Source: Sulfurivermis sp040755915
GTDB lineage: Bacteria > Pseudomonadota > Gammaproteobacteria > Thiohalomonadales > Thiohalomonadaceae
NCBI GenBank assembly: GCA_040755915.1
Contig: JBFLWM010000017.1
Coordinates: forward strand, 1-64,000
Reading direction: 5' to 3'
DNA length: 64,000 nucleotides
The notes beneath the pieces were generated by a model. The model saw only the letters and a list, made by a program, of their open reading frames with translations. It was not told the origin of the DNA and ran no database searches. The position numbers were made by a program, and so were the translations under genes. The number at the start of each line of letters is the position of its first letter. Positions within the stretch are counted from its first letter, which is position 1. This document shows positions 9,775-18,248 of the stretch, piece after piece.

Positions 9775-10176
9775 GTGTTCGAGTCCCATCTGTTCGTCTA
9801 CGGCACCCTGCGCCAGGGGGGCGCCAACCCGATGCACGACTTTCTTGCCCGCGAGTCCGACTTCATCGCCCACGCGACGTGGCAGGGGAGGCTGTACCGG
9901 GTGGACTTCTATCCCGGCGCCGTGCCGTCCGACGATCCCGCCGAGGTGGTGCATGGCGAGGTCTACCGCCTGCGCCGCCCGCTGTTCGCCCTCGCCGAAC
10001 TCGACCGCTACGAGGCCTGCGGGCCGGGGTTCGCCCTACCCACCGAATACGTGCGCGAGCTGCGCCAGGTTCGCCTGCACAACGGGCACACCATCGCGGC
10101 GTGGGTGTATGTCTACAACCGGCCGGTGGAGGGATTGGAGTTGATCCCGGGCGGGGATTTCTTCGCTGCGCGCTGA
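9775..10176 (+). CDS. Gamma-glutamylcyclotransferase-like (AIG2-like) protein
   Basis: The N-terminus HLFVYGTLRQGG is the substrate-binding signature of the gamma-glutamylcyclotransferase fold. About 133 residues from GTG 9775; in-frame TTG codons at 9751 and 9763 are alternative starts that would overlap the hemerythrin stop. A conserved-looking ELDRYEA region supplies the expected acidic residues. It is closely spaced after the hemerythrin gene. Substrate is not known; the fold also includes enzymes acting on other gamma-glutamyl amines. Confidence 0.82.
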   Translation: MFESHLFVYGTLRQGGANPMHDFLARESDFIAHATWQGRLYRVDFYPGAVPSDDPAEVVHGEVYRLRRPLFALAELDRYEACGPGFALPTEYVRELRQVRLHNGHTIAAWVYVYNRPVEGLELIPGGDFFAAR

Positions 10177-10200
10177 TCCGCTGTGTGCCGCCCTGGCGTC

Positions 10201-10296
10201 GCTGCTCCTCCCCATGAACATGGGGGAGGCTAGGAGGGGGCGGTGGGATGGTGCGCTATCGCGCGGATTGATTTTGATGCGGGGTCCGCCCCGCGC
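10201..10296. repeat. Left fragment of a dispersed repeat split by the prophage
   Basis: GCTGCTCCTCCCC through the prophage boundary matches, in inverted orientation, the sequence at 44395-44489 (29 of 29 bases in the first block, then GGGAT.GTGCGCTA..GCGCGG). Joined to 43546 onward it reconstitutes a copy of the repeat seen at 44120-44489, which shows the prophage inserted within it. Confidence 0.85.
10291..10296. other. Left target-site duplication (CCGCGC)
   Basis: CCGCGC immediately precedes the prophage terminus TGAGACGA and is repeated directly after the other terminus at 43546-43551. This is a 6-bp host duplication produced by transposition. Confidence 0.8.
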
Positions 10297-10308
10297 TGAG
10301 ACGAGGAG

Positions 10309-10316
10309 AGATAACT
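10309..10316 (+). other. Possible terminal transposase-binding element (left)
   Basis: AGATAACT lies 12 bp inside the left end. The same octamer is inverted at 43504-43511 near the right end. It may be part of the end-proximal MuA-type binding sites; the short match gives only weak support. Confidence 0.35.
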
Positions 10317-10389
10317 ATACAGGGAACGGGCAGATAAATGGGATTTGGCCGGACAAACAGGGATGATATGGGACGGCGGATTAAAACGG

Positions 10390-10407
10390 AATTACAGAGA
10401 GCAAAAC
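10390..10407 (+). other. Candidate transposase A binding site near the left end
   Basis: AATTACA-N5-CAAAAC. The same gapped motif occurs in inverted orientation at 43473-43490 near the right end (13 of 18 bases identical). Subterminal inverted motifs are what a Mu-type transposase recognises. Confidence 0.5.
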
Positions 10408-10420
10408 AGGCGGGCGGCCG

Positions 10421-10771
10421 TTATTCGGTGGGGAACAGGCCGGGTTGGGTGCGCTGGTTTTCGATCTGTCGGATGCGGTCTATGACCCGGTAGAAATGCT
10501 GGACGCTGATGCCGTGCTTGCGGCAAACCTCGTCCCGGTTGCGGCCGTTGTAATCGGTCCAGATGGCCCAGTGCTTCTCCTCGATGTCGAAGGCCAGGCC
10601 GACCGGGAAGTAGACCTGTTGGCCGCCCCAGGACCGGCGCATACGGTCCACAAGGTTAGCGGCGATGGTGGCAGCCTGGTCGGCTTCCAGGCCGTTCTGT
10701 ACCAGGACGTGGACCGTATGGTCACGCAGCTCCTGGAGCAGCTCGGGGCCGTTCGAGCGGGGCTCAGCCAT
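10421..10771 (-). CDS. mor: Mor-family middle-operon transcription activator
   Basis: 116 residues. The C-terminal half (NRDEVCRKHGISVQHFYRVIDRIR, written here as two joined parts of one helix-turn-helix region) fits the Mor/C activator family of Mu. The N-terminal half (LLQELRDHTVHVLVQNGLE) fits its dimerisation region. It is the last gene of the leftward early operon, as Mor is the last early gene in Mu, and it overlaps gemA by a few bases. It is expected to turn on middle or late phage promoters, possibly the dyad elements at 21290 and 29006. Confidence 0.85.
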   Translation of the reverse strand: MAEPRSNGPELLQELRDHTVHVLVQNGLEADQAATIAANLVDRMRRSWGGQQVYFPVGLAFDIEEKHWAIWTDYNGRNRDEVCRKHGISVQHFYRVIDRIRQIENQRTQPGLFPTE

Positions 10772-11273
10772 GCAGGGCTAGCTCCACGTCGCTGCGAGCG
10801 GCCCACTTCTTGAGACGCTCGATCAGGTGCTGGGCGGTCTCGGTGGGGAGGAACTCCAGGGCCTCGTAGCCGGTGCTGGTGCCAGTTTCCCGGCGGGTGG
10901 ACACCCGCACCCAGGCCAACAGGCCGCGCTCGGTCTTGTCCCGCAGGATGTCAGCCTGGCCAAGCGCGCTCCAGATATATTTCATGAGGTCGATCTGTTC
11001 CGTTGTGGCGTGCCCTGCTGACGGGACACGCCGACGTCGGCGCGTCTGGTTCTTGGCTATCGGCTTGAACCCCTTCTTCTTGAGTTCATCCAGGACACGC
11101 TCCAGACCGAGCAGGTCGAGGGTGGTGGCCGACACCTGGCCGTCGCGCTCCTTGGCGCCGTGGCGGGCCAGGAGGGCGCGGTAGTCCTCGTCCTGCATGC
11201 CGAGCTTGGAGCGACCGACATTCAGCAGGGTATAAAGCCGGTACCGTTGGTCCTTCTGTCGTGGGGTTTCCAC
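10764..11273 (-). CDS. gemA: GemA-like phage regulatory protein (DUF1018 type)
   Basis: About 169 residues, resembling Mu GemA by the N-terminal RYRLYTLLNVGRSKLGM and the DEDYRALLARHG region, and by its place just before mor. GTG 11273 is preferred because the AAGGAGG sequence at 11282-11288 is 8 nt away. GTG 11282 would overlap that ribosome-binding site. In Mu the protein alters host gene expression and DNA topology; the exact role here is inferred. Confidence 0.8.
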   Translation of the reverse strand: METPRQKDQRYRLYTLLNVGRSKLGMQDEDYRALLARHGAKERDGQVSATTLDLLGLERVLDELKKKGFKPIAKNQTRRRRRVPSAGHATTEQIDLMKYIWSALGQADILRDKTERGLLAWVRVSTRRETGTSTGYEALEFLPTETAQHLIERLKKWAARSDVELALHG

Positions 11274-11278
11274 AGTTC

Positions 11279-11596
11279 TCACCTCCTTGCTGGGTGGTCG
11301 CCCCGGAGGACGCCAGCCAGAACTTCGGCCAGGTCGTGGCCGAATGCCTTGGAATGCTCAGTCTGTCCGCCGTCCCTTCCGGGCCGGTTGAGGACGTAGG
11401 CCAGACACTCTATCTTTCCGCCCTTGCGGTGAGCTGGGGATAGCTGGATGCACGCCCAGTATCCCTTGCCCACCAGGTCGGCCAGCGCTTCCTGGATGAC
11501 GGCCGCGGCCTGGGCCAGGCTAGGCCGCCCAGCGGTCTGTTCGTCGTCCAGGAGATCGGACAGCAGGGCGATCCCGGTGTGCTTTGGGCATTTCAT
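11279..11596 (-). CDS. Uncharacterised phage early protein, 105 aa
   Basis: Starts MKCPKHTGIALLSDLLDDE and contains a likely helical segment (LAQAAAVIQEALADLVGKGY) and a hydrophobic strand region (CIQLSPAHRKGGKIECLAYV). No family recognised. It overlaps its upstream neighbour by four bases, showing membership of the compact leftward early operon. Confidence 0.7.
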   Translation of the reverse strand: MKCPKHTGIALLSDLLDDEQTAGRPSLAQAAAVIQEALADLVGKGYWACIQLSPAHRKGGKIECLAYVLNRPGRDGGQTEHSKAFGHDLAEVLAGVLRGDHPARR

Positions 11597-11787
11597 CTAT
11601 TCCACTCTTTCCAGCCGGTTTCCCGCGTCCAGGACGCCGCCGGATTGCCGTCGTCACGCAGCAGCCGGAGCTTGTCGCCGGTGATCGAGGCGAGGAAGGC
11701 GGCATGCTTGCGCACCTCCGCATCGCGGTCTTCGGGGTAGTCGAGCACGTTGCGCCAGGCGCCATTGCTGTTGATTTGGAGTTTCAT
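11593..11787 (-). CDS. Uncharacterised phage early protein, 64 aa
   Basis: MKLQINSNGAWRNVLDYPED start; the middle is basic and helical (HAAFLASITGDKLRLLRDDG). Not recognised. Its stop overlaps the start of the downstream gene, which supports a real coding unit. Confidence 0.65.
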   Translation of the reverse strand: MKLQINSNGAWRNVLDYPEDRDAEVRKHAAFLASITGDKLRLLRDDGNPAASWTRETGWKEWNR

Positions 11788-11790
11788 CGG

Positions 11791-12024
11791 CTACACCCTG
11801 ATCTTGAAGTTGCGGAACGCTTCCGCCTGTCCCTTGCGCTCGCGCTTGATGCGCTCCACGAACCTGGTCGCAGCCTTGAGCACGGCATCACGGTCGCCGC
11901 GGGTGGCGCCGGTCATCACTTCGTTGCCGTGCATCGTGACGCGATAGGCATACTGTGCGCCTTCCAGTCGTGGCGCCCAGGGTGCTTCGGCGTAGGGGGT
12001 GATCTCGATCTCGGATGCGCTCAT
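11791..12024 (-). CDS. Uncharacterised phage early protein, 77 aa
   Basis: Starts MSASEIEITPYAEAPWAPR. The C-terminus is strongly basic (RFVERIKRERKGQAEAF). The start at ATG 12024 overlaps the stop of the upstream gene; a longer reading extends upstream but would lie inside the neighbour. Function unknown. Confidence 0.65.
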   Translation of the reverse strand: MSASEIEITPYAEAPWAPRLEGAQYAYRVTMHGNEVMTGATRGDRDAVLKAATRFVERIKRERKGQAEAFRNFKIRV

Positions 12025-12353
12025 TCCTGAAACACCTCCAGCGGGTTGTACGTGAACGTGCTGTCGCCCTCGGTGGCAACGCGGATCGCCATCGCGGCGG
12101 CCTGTACCGCTTCCATGTACACATCGCGGCACGGGACTCCGGCGTAGTGGTTCTCCAGCATGGCCTTGTTCAGCTCGCCGGCTTCTTCGTTGAACGCGGT
12201 CAGTTGATGATTGTTGCCAACGAACTTGCTGCGCGCCCGCAGCAGCTCGCTGCGGATGTCGGAAATCATCGACTCGGTACGCTGCTCGATGAACTGCTGG
12301 CAGTAGCACGGCCCGTTTCCGGTCTGGTGCTTCGGACAGGTGACGCCGCTCAT
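12021..12353 (-). CDS. MazG-like nucleotide pyrophosphohydrolase-fold protein
   Basis: 110 residues. After a Cys/His-rich start (CPKHQTGNGPCYC) comes a helical pattern typical of all-alpha NTP pyrophosphatases: AFNEEAGELNKAMLE with the metal-binding E-x2-E type acidic set, followed by EAVQAAAMAIRVATEGD. Phage versions hydrolyse non-canonical or signalling nucleotides. The assignment is by motif pattern only. It overlaps the gam gene by four bases. Confidence 0.55.
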   Translation of the reverse strand: MSGVTCPKHQTGNGPCYCQQFIEQRTESMISDIRSELLRARSKFVGNNHQLTAFNEEAGELNKAMLENHYAGVPCRDVYMEAVQAAAMAIRVATEGDSTFTYNPLEVFQE

Positions 12354-12883
12354 GCTGCTGCCTCCATCGCCTCTTCGGCATCTTCCGCCAGCAGTGCGTT
12401 GACCAGCTTATCGACCTCGCTGTCGACGGACTTGATCACCACGGCATCGCAGTCTGCGGTGATGCGGATGCCGAGGCGTTTGAGGTCGGCGGCCTTGAGG
12501 TCGTAGACGGCTTGCTTGTAGATGGATTCCTTGACGCGCACCAGCAGCTCCACCTGGTCTTCCGGGAGCTGGGCGCGGATGCGGGCGATGACCTTTTCTT
12601 CGTCGTCGAACTCGACGGAACCGCGCTGCTTGGTGAGGCCGACCTTGACGCCGTGCAGCACGCGGGTGCGCGGCTTGTCGAACAGGCTCTTGCTGTCCTC
12701 GATGGCGGCCTTGAGATCGGCCTGCGCCTGGCGTGCCTTCTGCACCGCCTGCTTGATGGCAGCCAGGCGGGCGCGCTTGACATGCTCGATGGCGTCGTTC
12801 ATCTCGGTCACCAGGGCGGCGAGCGCATCGCGCTCGGTGGCGTAGGCGGCGGCGAACTGTTCAATTTCCTGCATCATGTTCAT
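12350..12883 (-). CDS. gam: Host-nuclease inhibitor Gam (Mu Gam-like)
   Basis: 177 residues. A long helical N-terminal half (about 1-90) is followed by GSVEFDDEEKVIARIRAQ and IYKQAVYDLKAADLKRLGI, the recognisable core of Mu Gam, a Ku-like protein. Mu Gam binds double-stranded DNA ends and shields them from host exonucleases. Position downstream of transposition genes in the early operon matches Mu-like phages. Confidence 0.87.
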   Translation of the reverse strand: MNMMQEIEQFAAAYATERDALAALVTEMNDAIEHVKRARLAAIKQAVQKARQAQADLKAAIEDSKSLFDKPRTRVLHGVKVGLTKQRGSVEFDDEEKVIARIRAQLPEDQVELLVRVKESIYKQAVYDLKAADLKRLGIRITADCDAVVIKSVDSEVDKLVNALLAEDAEEAMEAAA

Positions 12884-12925
12884 CGGGTGTTGCTCCTCTC
12901 TTAAATCGGCGGGTTCAAACCCGCC

Positions 12926-13303
12926 CTACATGTCAAACTCAATACGCAGTTGGCGCAGCAGCTCCTCGGTGGAGATGCGGCGCAGCATCTTCTCGCGGCG
13001 CAGAGCGGCCATTGCGCGTTTGCGGAACCAGGCGGCCTCGCGCTCGATGTCGGCTTTGTCGGCGGCGATGTAGTAGCCGCCTTCGTTGCCGGCCTTGTGG
13101 ACGATGGCGAGGCCGTCTTCTTGCAGCTCTGCGATGACGGTGCGGATCTGCCGGGTCTGGTCGACGCGGCGGAGCGGGATGATCTGGCGGCCGGTGGCGG
13201 CGTGGTAGAGCTGGTACATGTTGATGCACTCGTCGGGACCGACACGGTCCTCCAGCAGCACGCGCACGCGGCGCTTCAGTTCATCCCGTTCCAGGTCATT
13301 CAT
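12926..13303 (-). CDS. Uncharacterised phage early protein, 125 aa
   Basis: MNDLERDELKRRVRVLLEDR start; a central region looks like a winged-helix fold (TRQIRTVIAELQEDGLAIV then GGYYIAADKADI), which would fit DNA binding. ATG 13303 overlaps the upstream gene end. Family not identified. Confidence 0.65.
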   Translation of the reverse strand: MNDLERDELKRRVRVLLEDRVGPDECINMYQLYHAATGRQIIPLRRVDQTRQIRTVIAELQEDGLAIVHKAGNEGGYYIAADKADIEREAAWFRKRAMAALRREKMLRRISTEELLRQLRIEFDM

Positions 13304-13829
13304 CGCTTCCGTTTCCTCCCAGGGCTTGCTTCTTCCAGTCGGGCGGCGGCCCACTGCGCGGCTTGGTTGTCTCCATCACCTGCACCGGGCCTTGCGTGGA
13401 GCTGCGGCCGTAGCGGTAGCTCTTCTCGTTCTCGGCCTTCTGCTCGGCGAGGCCGGCGGCCTTGTTTGCGGAGCCTGCAACGATCTTGCGCAGGAGGCCG
13501 TTGCCGCTGAGCGGCAACTCCAGGTTGGGCATGGCCAGCACCTTTTCGATGCAGGCGCTCCAGAGGTCGGCGGGCGCGGCGTAGGTGATGCCGCCGTGGG
13601 TGACCTGGGCGGCCTTGATCTCGGCGGCCAGGTCGTTGAGCAGAGAGACCATGCGGCTCCAGCGCAGGCCCTGCTTGAGCGGCTTGTGCAGGCGCAGGTA
13701 GGCCGGCATCAGGCGGGCCACCGCGGGCGGCAGCTCGCCCATCAGCGCGGCGAAGCGGCGCGCATCGGCGTCGTTGAGGCCCGCGTCGATGGGGAAGTCC
13801 ACGCCGCAGCAGGGGCACACCACCTTCAT
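13296..13829 (-). CDS. Zinc-ribbon phage early protein, 177 aa
   Basis: The N-terminus MKVVCPCCGVDFP carries a CxxC metal-binding knuckle. The remainder is helical (LPPAVARLMPAYLRLHKPLK; LLNDLAAEIKAAQVTHGG). Similar zinc-ribbon proteins are common in early operons of Mu-like phages, but no function is established. The start at ATG 13829 overlaps the stop of the upstream gene. Confidence 0.65.
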   Translation of the reverse strand: MKVVCPCCGVDFPIDAGLNDADARRFAALMGELPPAVARLMPAYLRLHKPLKQGLRWSRMVSLLNDLAAEIKAAQVTHGGITYAAPADLWSACIEKVLAMPNLELPLSGNGLLRKIVAGSANKAAGLAEQKAENEKSYRYGRSSTQGPVQVMETTKPRSGPPPDWKKQALGGNGSDE

Positions 13830-14038
13830 CGGCCGCGCTCCTCGATGTCGCCCACCAGGACGTGCAGCTGCGTGTACAGTTCGCGCGCCTCCACCACGGT
13901 GAGCAGGCGGAAACGACCGTCGCTGAAACACACCAGCAGGCGCAGCCCCTCGGGCAGGTGCGGCAGCGGCTGTACGTCGACGGAGAGCGCGGGCGCCGGG
14001 GTGGCGTTGATGTCCAGGGCGAGCTGCGGCGCGCTCAT
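13826..14038 (-). CDS. Uncharacterised phage early protein, 70 aa
   Basis: Starts MSAPQLALDINATPAPALSV; a later segment LLVCFSDGRFRLLTVVEARE has beta-strand character. Not recognised. It overlaps neighbours at both ends by four bases, as do most genes in this operon. Confidence 0.6.
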   Translation of the reverse strand: MSAPQLALDINATPAPALSVDVQPLPHLPEGLRLLVCFSDGRFRLLTVVEARELYTQLHVLVGDIEERGR

Positions 14039-14376
14039 GCTATGTACCCCCGGACGATGGCGGCGCCGGCCGGCAGGAAATGCGCGGAGATGCCGATGGG
14101 TAGCCGCATTACCTCGTCGATGCGCGACTGCGGCGTTCCGCGCGAGCGCTCCCTGGCGATGATGTTCTTGCGCATGGTCTCGGCGCACTCGAGCGGCAGC
14201 TCGTCCTCGATGATCTCGTAGTCACTGACGTTCTGGCCGCGGCGCAGCGGGACCAGGCGGGTACCGACCAGGAACTGATAGGACGGCGTGAGGTTCACGT
14301 TGCGCAGGTCGAGCGTGTAGCGCTCGACGCTGCATGCCTCGAACGCGCGGCGGCGGCGTGCCTTGCTATTGGCCAT
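14035..14376 (-). CDS. Uncharacterised phage early protein, 113 aa
   Basis: Very basic N-terminus (MANSKARRRRAFEACSVERY), then a mixed alpha/beta region containing ECAETMRKNIIARERSRGTP. Not recognised. In the leftward early operon with overlapping ends. Confidence 0.6.
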   Translation of the reverse strand: MANSKARRRRAFEACSVERYTLDLRNVNLTPSYQFLVGTRLVPLRRGQNVSDYEIIEDELPLECAETMRKNIIARERSRGTPQSRIDEVMRLPIGISAHFLPAGAAIVRGYIA

Positions 14377-14647
14377 TGCCGATCACCTCCATGTTCGCGG
14401 CCTCGACGCCGAGGGCCGGCTGCTCTACCTGGTCGGCGTTCCAGGTGAGGATCGCGGCGAGCAGGGTCGGGTGGTAGCCGCTGTCACGGCCACACTCGCA
14501 CCAGACGAGCCAGGTGCCGGTTTCGCCGTCGTGGTGCATCTCCGCGCCGTCGCGGCCGCAGCGGCCGCAGGCGGCTACCTGGGGCAGGCTGGACACGTCG
14601 TAGCCGAGCGCCGGCAGGCGGTCACGCAGTCGCATCAGTTCTCTCAT
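14366..14647 (-). CDS. Lar-like zinc-binding phage protein, 93 aa
   Basis: Two metal-binding pairs (ACGRCG and WCECG) followed by AILTWNAD resemble the layout of Lar-type restriction-alleviation proteins, in which CxxCG pairs precede an A-x3-WN motif. That resemblance is a pattern match only. If correct it would modulate host restriction when phage DNA enters. Confidence 0.5.
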   Translation of the reverse strand: MRELMRLRDRLPALGYDVSSLPQVAACGRCGRDGAEMHHDGETGTWLVWCECGRDSGYHPTLLAAILTWNADQVEQPALGVEAANMEVIGNGQ

Positions 14648-15165
14648 ACCGCCACCTTCTTCGCTCGATGGCCGCAGGCGGCGTGGGAGTGGTGATGCAG
14701 CGGCTGCACGTAGTGCTCGCCGCGCAGCTCGGCATCGCCGGGCAGCAGCGCATCGGTGTCGTAGGTGGTGAGCGGCATCACCGCGCGCTGCGCGGGCAGC
14801 AGGTCGTCATGGTCGCCGAGCATCACGCGGTCGGCGGCATAGTGGCGCTCGACGGCCTCCAGGATGTCCTGCGGGCAGCGGATGAACATATCGAAGCGGA
14901 TGCCCATATCGTGCAGGCGGTGGGACACGAACACGTTGCCCCAGTGTTCCAGGTAGGCATCGGCGTAGACCGGCTGGTAGTTCTCCAGGTCGCTGCCGGT
15001 GGCGCCGAACGTATCCACGCGCAGGCCGGACTCCTCGCCCCAGCAGGTGGCCTCATAGCCGCCGTTGCCGTTGGGGATGGCGCCCATGATCAGGCCGTGG
15101 CGGCGCCCGAACACCATCACCGGGCGGCCGTCACGGGTGCGAAACGGTAGGGTCGAATCGAACAT
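14644..15165 (-). CDS. Uncharacterised phage early protein, 173 aa
   Basis: ATG 15165 chosen because a AAGGGGG ribosome-binding sequence lies 8 nt upstream; a GTG at 15171 would sit on top of it. The protein has a Gly/Asn-rich centre, FIRCPQDILEAVERHY, and a His-rich tail (PLHHHSHAACGH) that may bind metal. Function unknown. Confidence 0.62.
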   Translation of the reverse strand: MFDSTLPFRTRDGRPVMVFGRRHGLIMGAIPNGNGGYEATCWGEESGLRVDTFGATGSDLENYQPVYADAYLEHWGNVFVSHRLHDMGIRFDMFIRCPQDILEAVERHYAADRVMLGDHDDLLPAQRAVMPLTTYDTDALLPGDAELRGEHYVQPLHHHSHAACGHRAKKVAV

Positions 15166-15167
15166 GG

Positions 15168-16436
15168 TCACACCCCCTTCACGACTTCGGCGCTGATGGT
15201 CTCGGCGCCGATTTCAGCGGCGAGATTCATGGACTTCACCACCAGGTTGTTGACCACCAGCGGATAGAGCATGGAGACGGCCTGGTGCGTGCCGCGGCGG
15301 GTCAGCGTCAGGCGCACGCGGATGGCTTCGAACGCATCGGGCGCGAACACCTGGCCGATCTCGCGGCCGATGCGCTTGAGCTTCATGGCGAGGTACGCCT
15401 CCAGGTCGCGGTCCAGCGGCATCAGCTCGGCGATCTCGCAGCGGCGGATCACCTCGCGGGCCTCCCAGTTCTGGCGCTCGTCGAGCTTGTTCTTCAGCTC
15501 GGGCTGGCCGATGAGGATGATGGCCAGCAGCTTGCGGAAGCCGTCCTCCAGCTCCCAAAACCGCTTGAGGTACTTGAGGGTCTGCACGCTGAGGTCGTGG
15601 GCCTCCTCGATGATCAGCACATGCGAGTTGCCGGCACGGCTGGAGCCGGTCAGCAGCTTCTGGATGTGGCGCGCCTTGGCCTCGCGGGTGCGCTTGACCG
15701 GCTCCTGGGAGATGTCGCCGACGATAGCGTCGGCGATGTGCTCGGCGGTGAGGCGCGTCTTGTCCAGGCTGGCCGGCTGGATCACTGTGATGGGCGCCTG
15801 CTCGCGCTGGATGCGCTCCACCAGGTCGCGGCGCAGCGTGCTCTTGCCGGCACCGGACTCGCCGATGACGGCGAGGAATCCGCCGTGCTTGGCGGTCTGG
15901 AACATGGCCTCGCGGATGTAGCGCTGCTCGCCGGCCAGGAACACATCCTCCGGCCCCTGAACGTCGTCCACGAACGGATCGCGGAACAGCGAGAAGTGCT
16001 TTTTTGCCTGCTGTGTTAACATTTCAACCTCCGGTAACTCGTTGTCGGTTTCAAACTCGTATTGATCGGCAGCGCTGGTGCGCGCCGGTTCATTCTTCGG
16101 AGCGGCCACCCCCCGGTGGTCATCCTCGTCTTCTTCCCAGGCGCTGGCGATCAGCGCTTCGTCGATCCCCTTGCCGCGCAGGAACGCCTCGGTCTGGGCC
16201 TTGATATCGTGGGCCGGCGTGAGCTTCGGCCAGATGCCCCAGGACAGGATTTGCGTGGCGGTGGGCTGGGACAGCCCCTGCCCGCCATTGCGCCCGCCAC
16301 GCTGAATGATGGCGGCGGCCCACTCCGACTGTTGTATTCCGTGCCGAAACAGCACGCCCTTCAGCTTCAATGGCATGTACCGTGAACCCCCGTTTTTTTG
16401 TACGTAATCAGGTAAAACTCTGGCAGCGTTCCTCAT
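15168..16436 (-). CDS. Transposition target-capture ATPase (MuB-like)
   Basis: 422 residues. An N-terminal DNA-binding region includes a helix-turn-helix-like part (VLFRHGIQQSEWAAAIIQRG). It is followed by an AAA+ ATPase with Walker A GESGAGKST at about residue 195, Walker B HVLIIEEAHD and sensor regions. In Mu, B binds target DNA and stimulates transposase A. The start codon overlaps the stop of the transposase gene (ATGA), so the two are translationally coupled. A second ATG 20 codons in is an alternative start. Confidence 0.9.
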   Translation of the reverse strand: MRNAARVLPDYVQKNGGSRYMPLKLKGVLFRHGIQQSEWAAAIIQRGGRNGGQGLSQPTATQILSWGIWPKLTPAHDIKAQTEAFLRGKGIDEALIASAWEEDEDDHRGVAAPKNEPARTSAADQYEFETDNELPEVEMLTQQAKKHFSLFRDPFVDDVQGPEDVFLAGEQRYIREAMFQTAKHGGFLAVIGESGAGKSTLRRDLVERIQREQAPITVIQPASLDKTRLTAEHIADAIVGDISQEPVKRTREAKARHIQKLLTGSSRAGNSHVLIIEEAHDLSVQTLKYLKRFWELEDGFRKLLAIILIGQPELKNKLDERQNWEAREVIRRCEIAELMPLDRDLEAYLAMKLKRIGREIGQVFAPDAFEAIRVRLTLTRRGTHQAVSMLYPLVVNNLVVKSMNLAAEIGAETISAEVVKGV

Positions 16437-18238
16437 GACACCTTCCCTCCGTTGACGACGGCGAGGCCGGGCCGGCTGCTGGCCTGGTCACCGCGTTGCA
16501 GACGCTCGATCAACTGGTCCAGCTCCTGTTCTGGAACGCCGAGCGGATACAGTTCACGCACGGCGGTGTTCTGCTCGCGGGTCAGTGCCTGACCCAGGCG
16601 GCGCGCGATGATCTTCATCGCGTCGATGTGCGACAGCGGCTTGACATCGTTGACGTGCCGGTTCGGCACCTCCAGCTCGGTACCAGGGCGCTGCATGTAG
16701 TTCGGCAGATACACATCCTTGAGATGGGAGTGCGCATCGAGCCCGCCGAACGGAGCGGCGTTCTTGTCTTTGGCTTTCTCGATCTCCTCATCGGTCTTGC
16801 CGGGGAACGCGGCGCGGTCGGCGGCCTTGCCGGCTTTGTCGGCGACGGTGTCGGGCTGAGACTTGAACTCCTGCCCAATGATGGCGGCGTCGACACGGAA
16901 GCCGGCGCGCTCGTCGTACTCGATGGGCGCCACGGCGTAGACGTGCTCCTCGCCCTGGTAGTCGTCCAGGTGCACCAGCACCTGAGCGCCGCCGTACACC
17001 AGCGGCGATACGCGCACGCGGCAGCGCGGGTAGATGCCAGGCACGTGCGACACGTCGTAGAACTCGGCGCGCTTGGTGACCGGGTGACGGAAGCGGACGG
17101 TGAGGTCGGCAGCGACGGTGCGTTCCTCCGGGTCGGCGGAGAGCAGATAACGACACACGTCCAGATCTGGCAGCAGGCGCAGGTGTTCCTGGCGGATGGT
17201 CTGCCACAGTGCGTAGCGCGCCACCGGCTCGGCCATGCCGCGGCGGTGCAGACGGGAATCGAAATGCGGGATCGCGTTGGCGTTCCAGGCGTTCATCCAC
17301 GCCTCGGCGGCGGCGTTCAGCTCGTCGACGCTGCTGACCGGTTCGTACAACAGGCGCGACTCGAAGTGGGTCTCGACGATGTTGTTGGCGCCCTCGACTT
17401 GACCCTTGGCGCGGGCGTTGCCCTTGCTGTGCGGGATCAGCTCGACGTCCAGGGCCTGCATGGCGTTACCCAGCGGGCCGGCCATGTTGGCGCTGCCCTT
17501 GTCACACACCAGGATTTTCGGAACGCCGTGGAACGGCCGGCCTTCGAGTTTCTGCCAGCACCACAGCAGGAAGTCGTACAGGTTCTCCTGCGTCTCGCCG
17601 CGCGCTTGGTAGTAGCGCACCAGGATCGGCGCGGCGTAGTGATCGGTGAGGGTGTAGCGCCAGCACTTGAGGTTGCCGACCTTCTCCACCCAGTCGGGCT
17701 TGTTCTTGTAGATTTCGTCGTCGCGCAGCACACGCTGCTTGCCGTCCGGCGAGTAGTAGAGCAGGCACAACGACGGGTCCACCTGGTGCACGTGGTTCGG
17801 GTGCAGGCTGCGCAGGTTGACGTGGGCCTTCGGCTGTTGCTGCGTGGCCAGGTCCATCTGCCGCTCGCGCAGCAATTGATTGATGCGCGAGTTGCTGACC
17901 GCGAACGAAAGACCGTTCTCGGCCAGCAGGCTGCGGGCGTTCGGCGTGTGCATCGTCGCCTTGCCGTTCTTTCGCACGCCCAGGCGCAGGGTGGCGGAGA
18001 GGTGGGTGAGCGCCTCCATGTCCTGCTTGGTGGTGCCGGCGTCGGCGCGCTTCTTGCGGCCGGAGGTCCAGCCGACGCGCTTCAGCTCGTCATAGACTTT
18101 GGCCTTGCTCCAGCCGTAGGTCTGCGCAAACTCCGCGACGATGCCGCCCTTGTCGCGGTGGGCGGCGCCATCGAGCCGACGGGCGAGCGCCCGCACGGCG
18201 TCGAGGGTGGCGAGGCTGAGCGGTTCGCTGATGGCCAT
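16433..18238 (-). CDS. Transposase A (MuA-like DDE recombinase)
   Basis: 601 residues. The N-terminal DNA-binding part includes a helix-turn-helix (FAQTYGWSKAKVYDELKRVG). The rve/DDE catalytic core shows D (HQVDPSLCLLYY), D (ILVCDKGSANMAG) and E (KGQVEGANNIVE). A Mu-type C-terminal beta-barrel region follows (VTKRAEFYDVSHVPGIYPR). The acidic and charged C-terminus would contact B. It is expected to cut and join phage ends, where inverted AATTACA-N5-CAAAAC motifs occur. Confidence 0.95.
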   Translation of the reverse strand: MAISEPLSLATLDAVRALARRLDGAAHRDKGGIVAEFAQTYGWSKAKVYDELKRVGWTSGRKKRADAGTTKQDMEALTHLSATLRLGVRKNGKATMHTPNARSLLAENGLSFAVSNSRINQLLRERQMDLATQQQPKAHVNLRSLHPNHVHQVDPSLCLLYYSPDGKQRVLRDDEIYKNKPDWVEKVGNLKCWRYTLTDHYAAPILVRYYQARGETQENLYDFLLWCWQKLEGRPFHGVPKILVCDKGSANMAGPLGNAMQALDVELIPHSKGNARAKGQVEGANNIVETHFESRLLYEPVSSVDELNAAAEAWMNAWNANAIPHFDSRLHRRGMAEPVARYALWQTIRQEHLRLLPDLDVCRYLLSADPEERTVAADLTVRFRHPVTKRAEFYDVSHVPGIYPRCRVRVSPLVYGGAQVLVHLDDYQGEEHVYAVAPIEYDERAGFRVDAAIIGQEFKSQPDTVADKAGKAADRAAFPGKTDEEIEKAKDKNAAPFGGLDAHSHLKDVYLPNYMQRPGTELEVPNRHVNDVKPLSHIDAMKIIARRLGQALTREQNTAVRELYPLGVPEQELDQLIERLQRGDQASSRPGLAVVNGGKVS

Positions 18239-18248
18239 CGCGCGCTCC

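Noticed and set aside
10292..10296. A 5-bp duplication CGCGC as in Mu
   Set aside because: The 6-bp CCGCGC is identical on both sides and gives TGA/TCA termini; a 5-bp choice would leave unmatched terminal bases at the right end.
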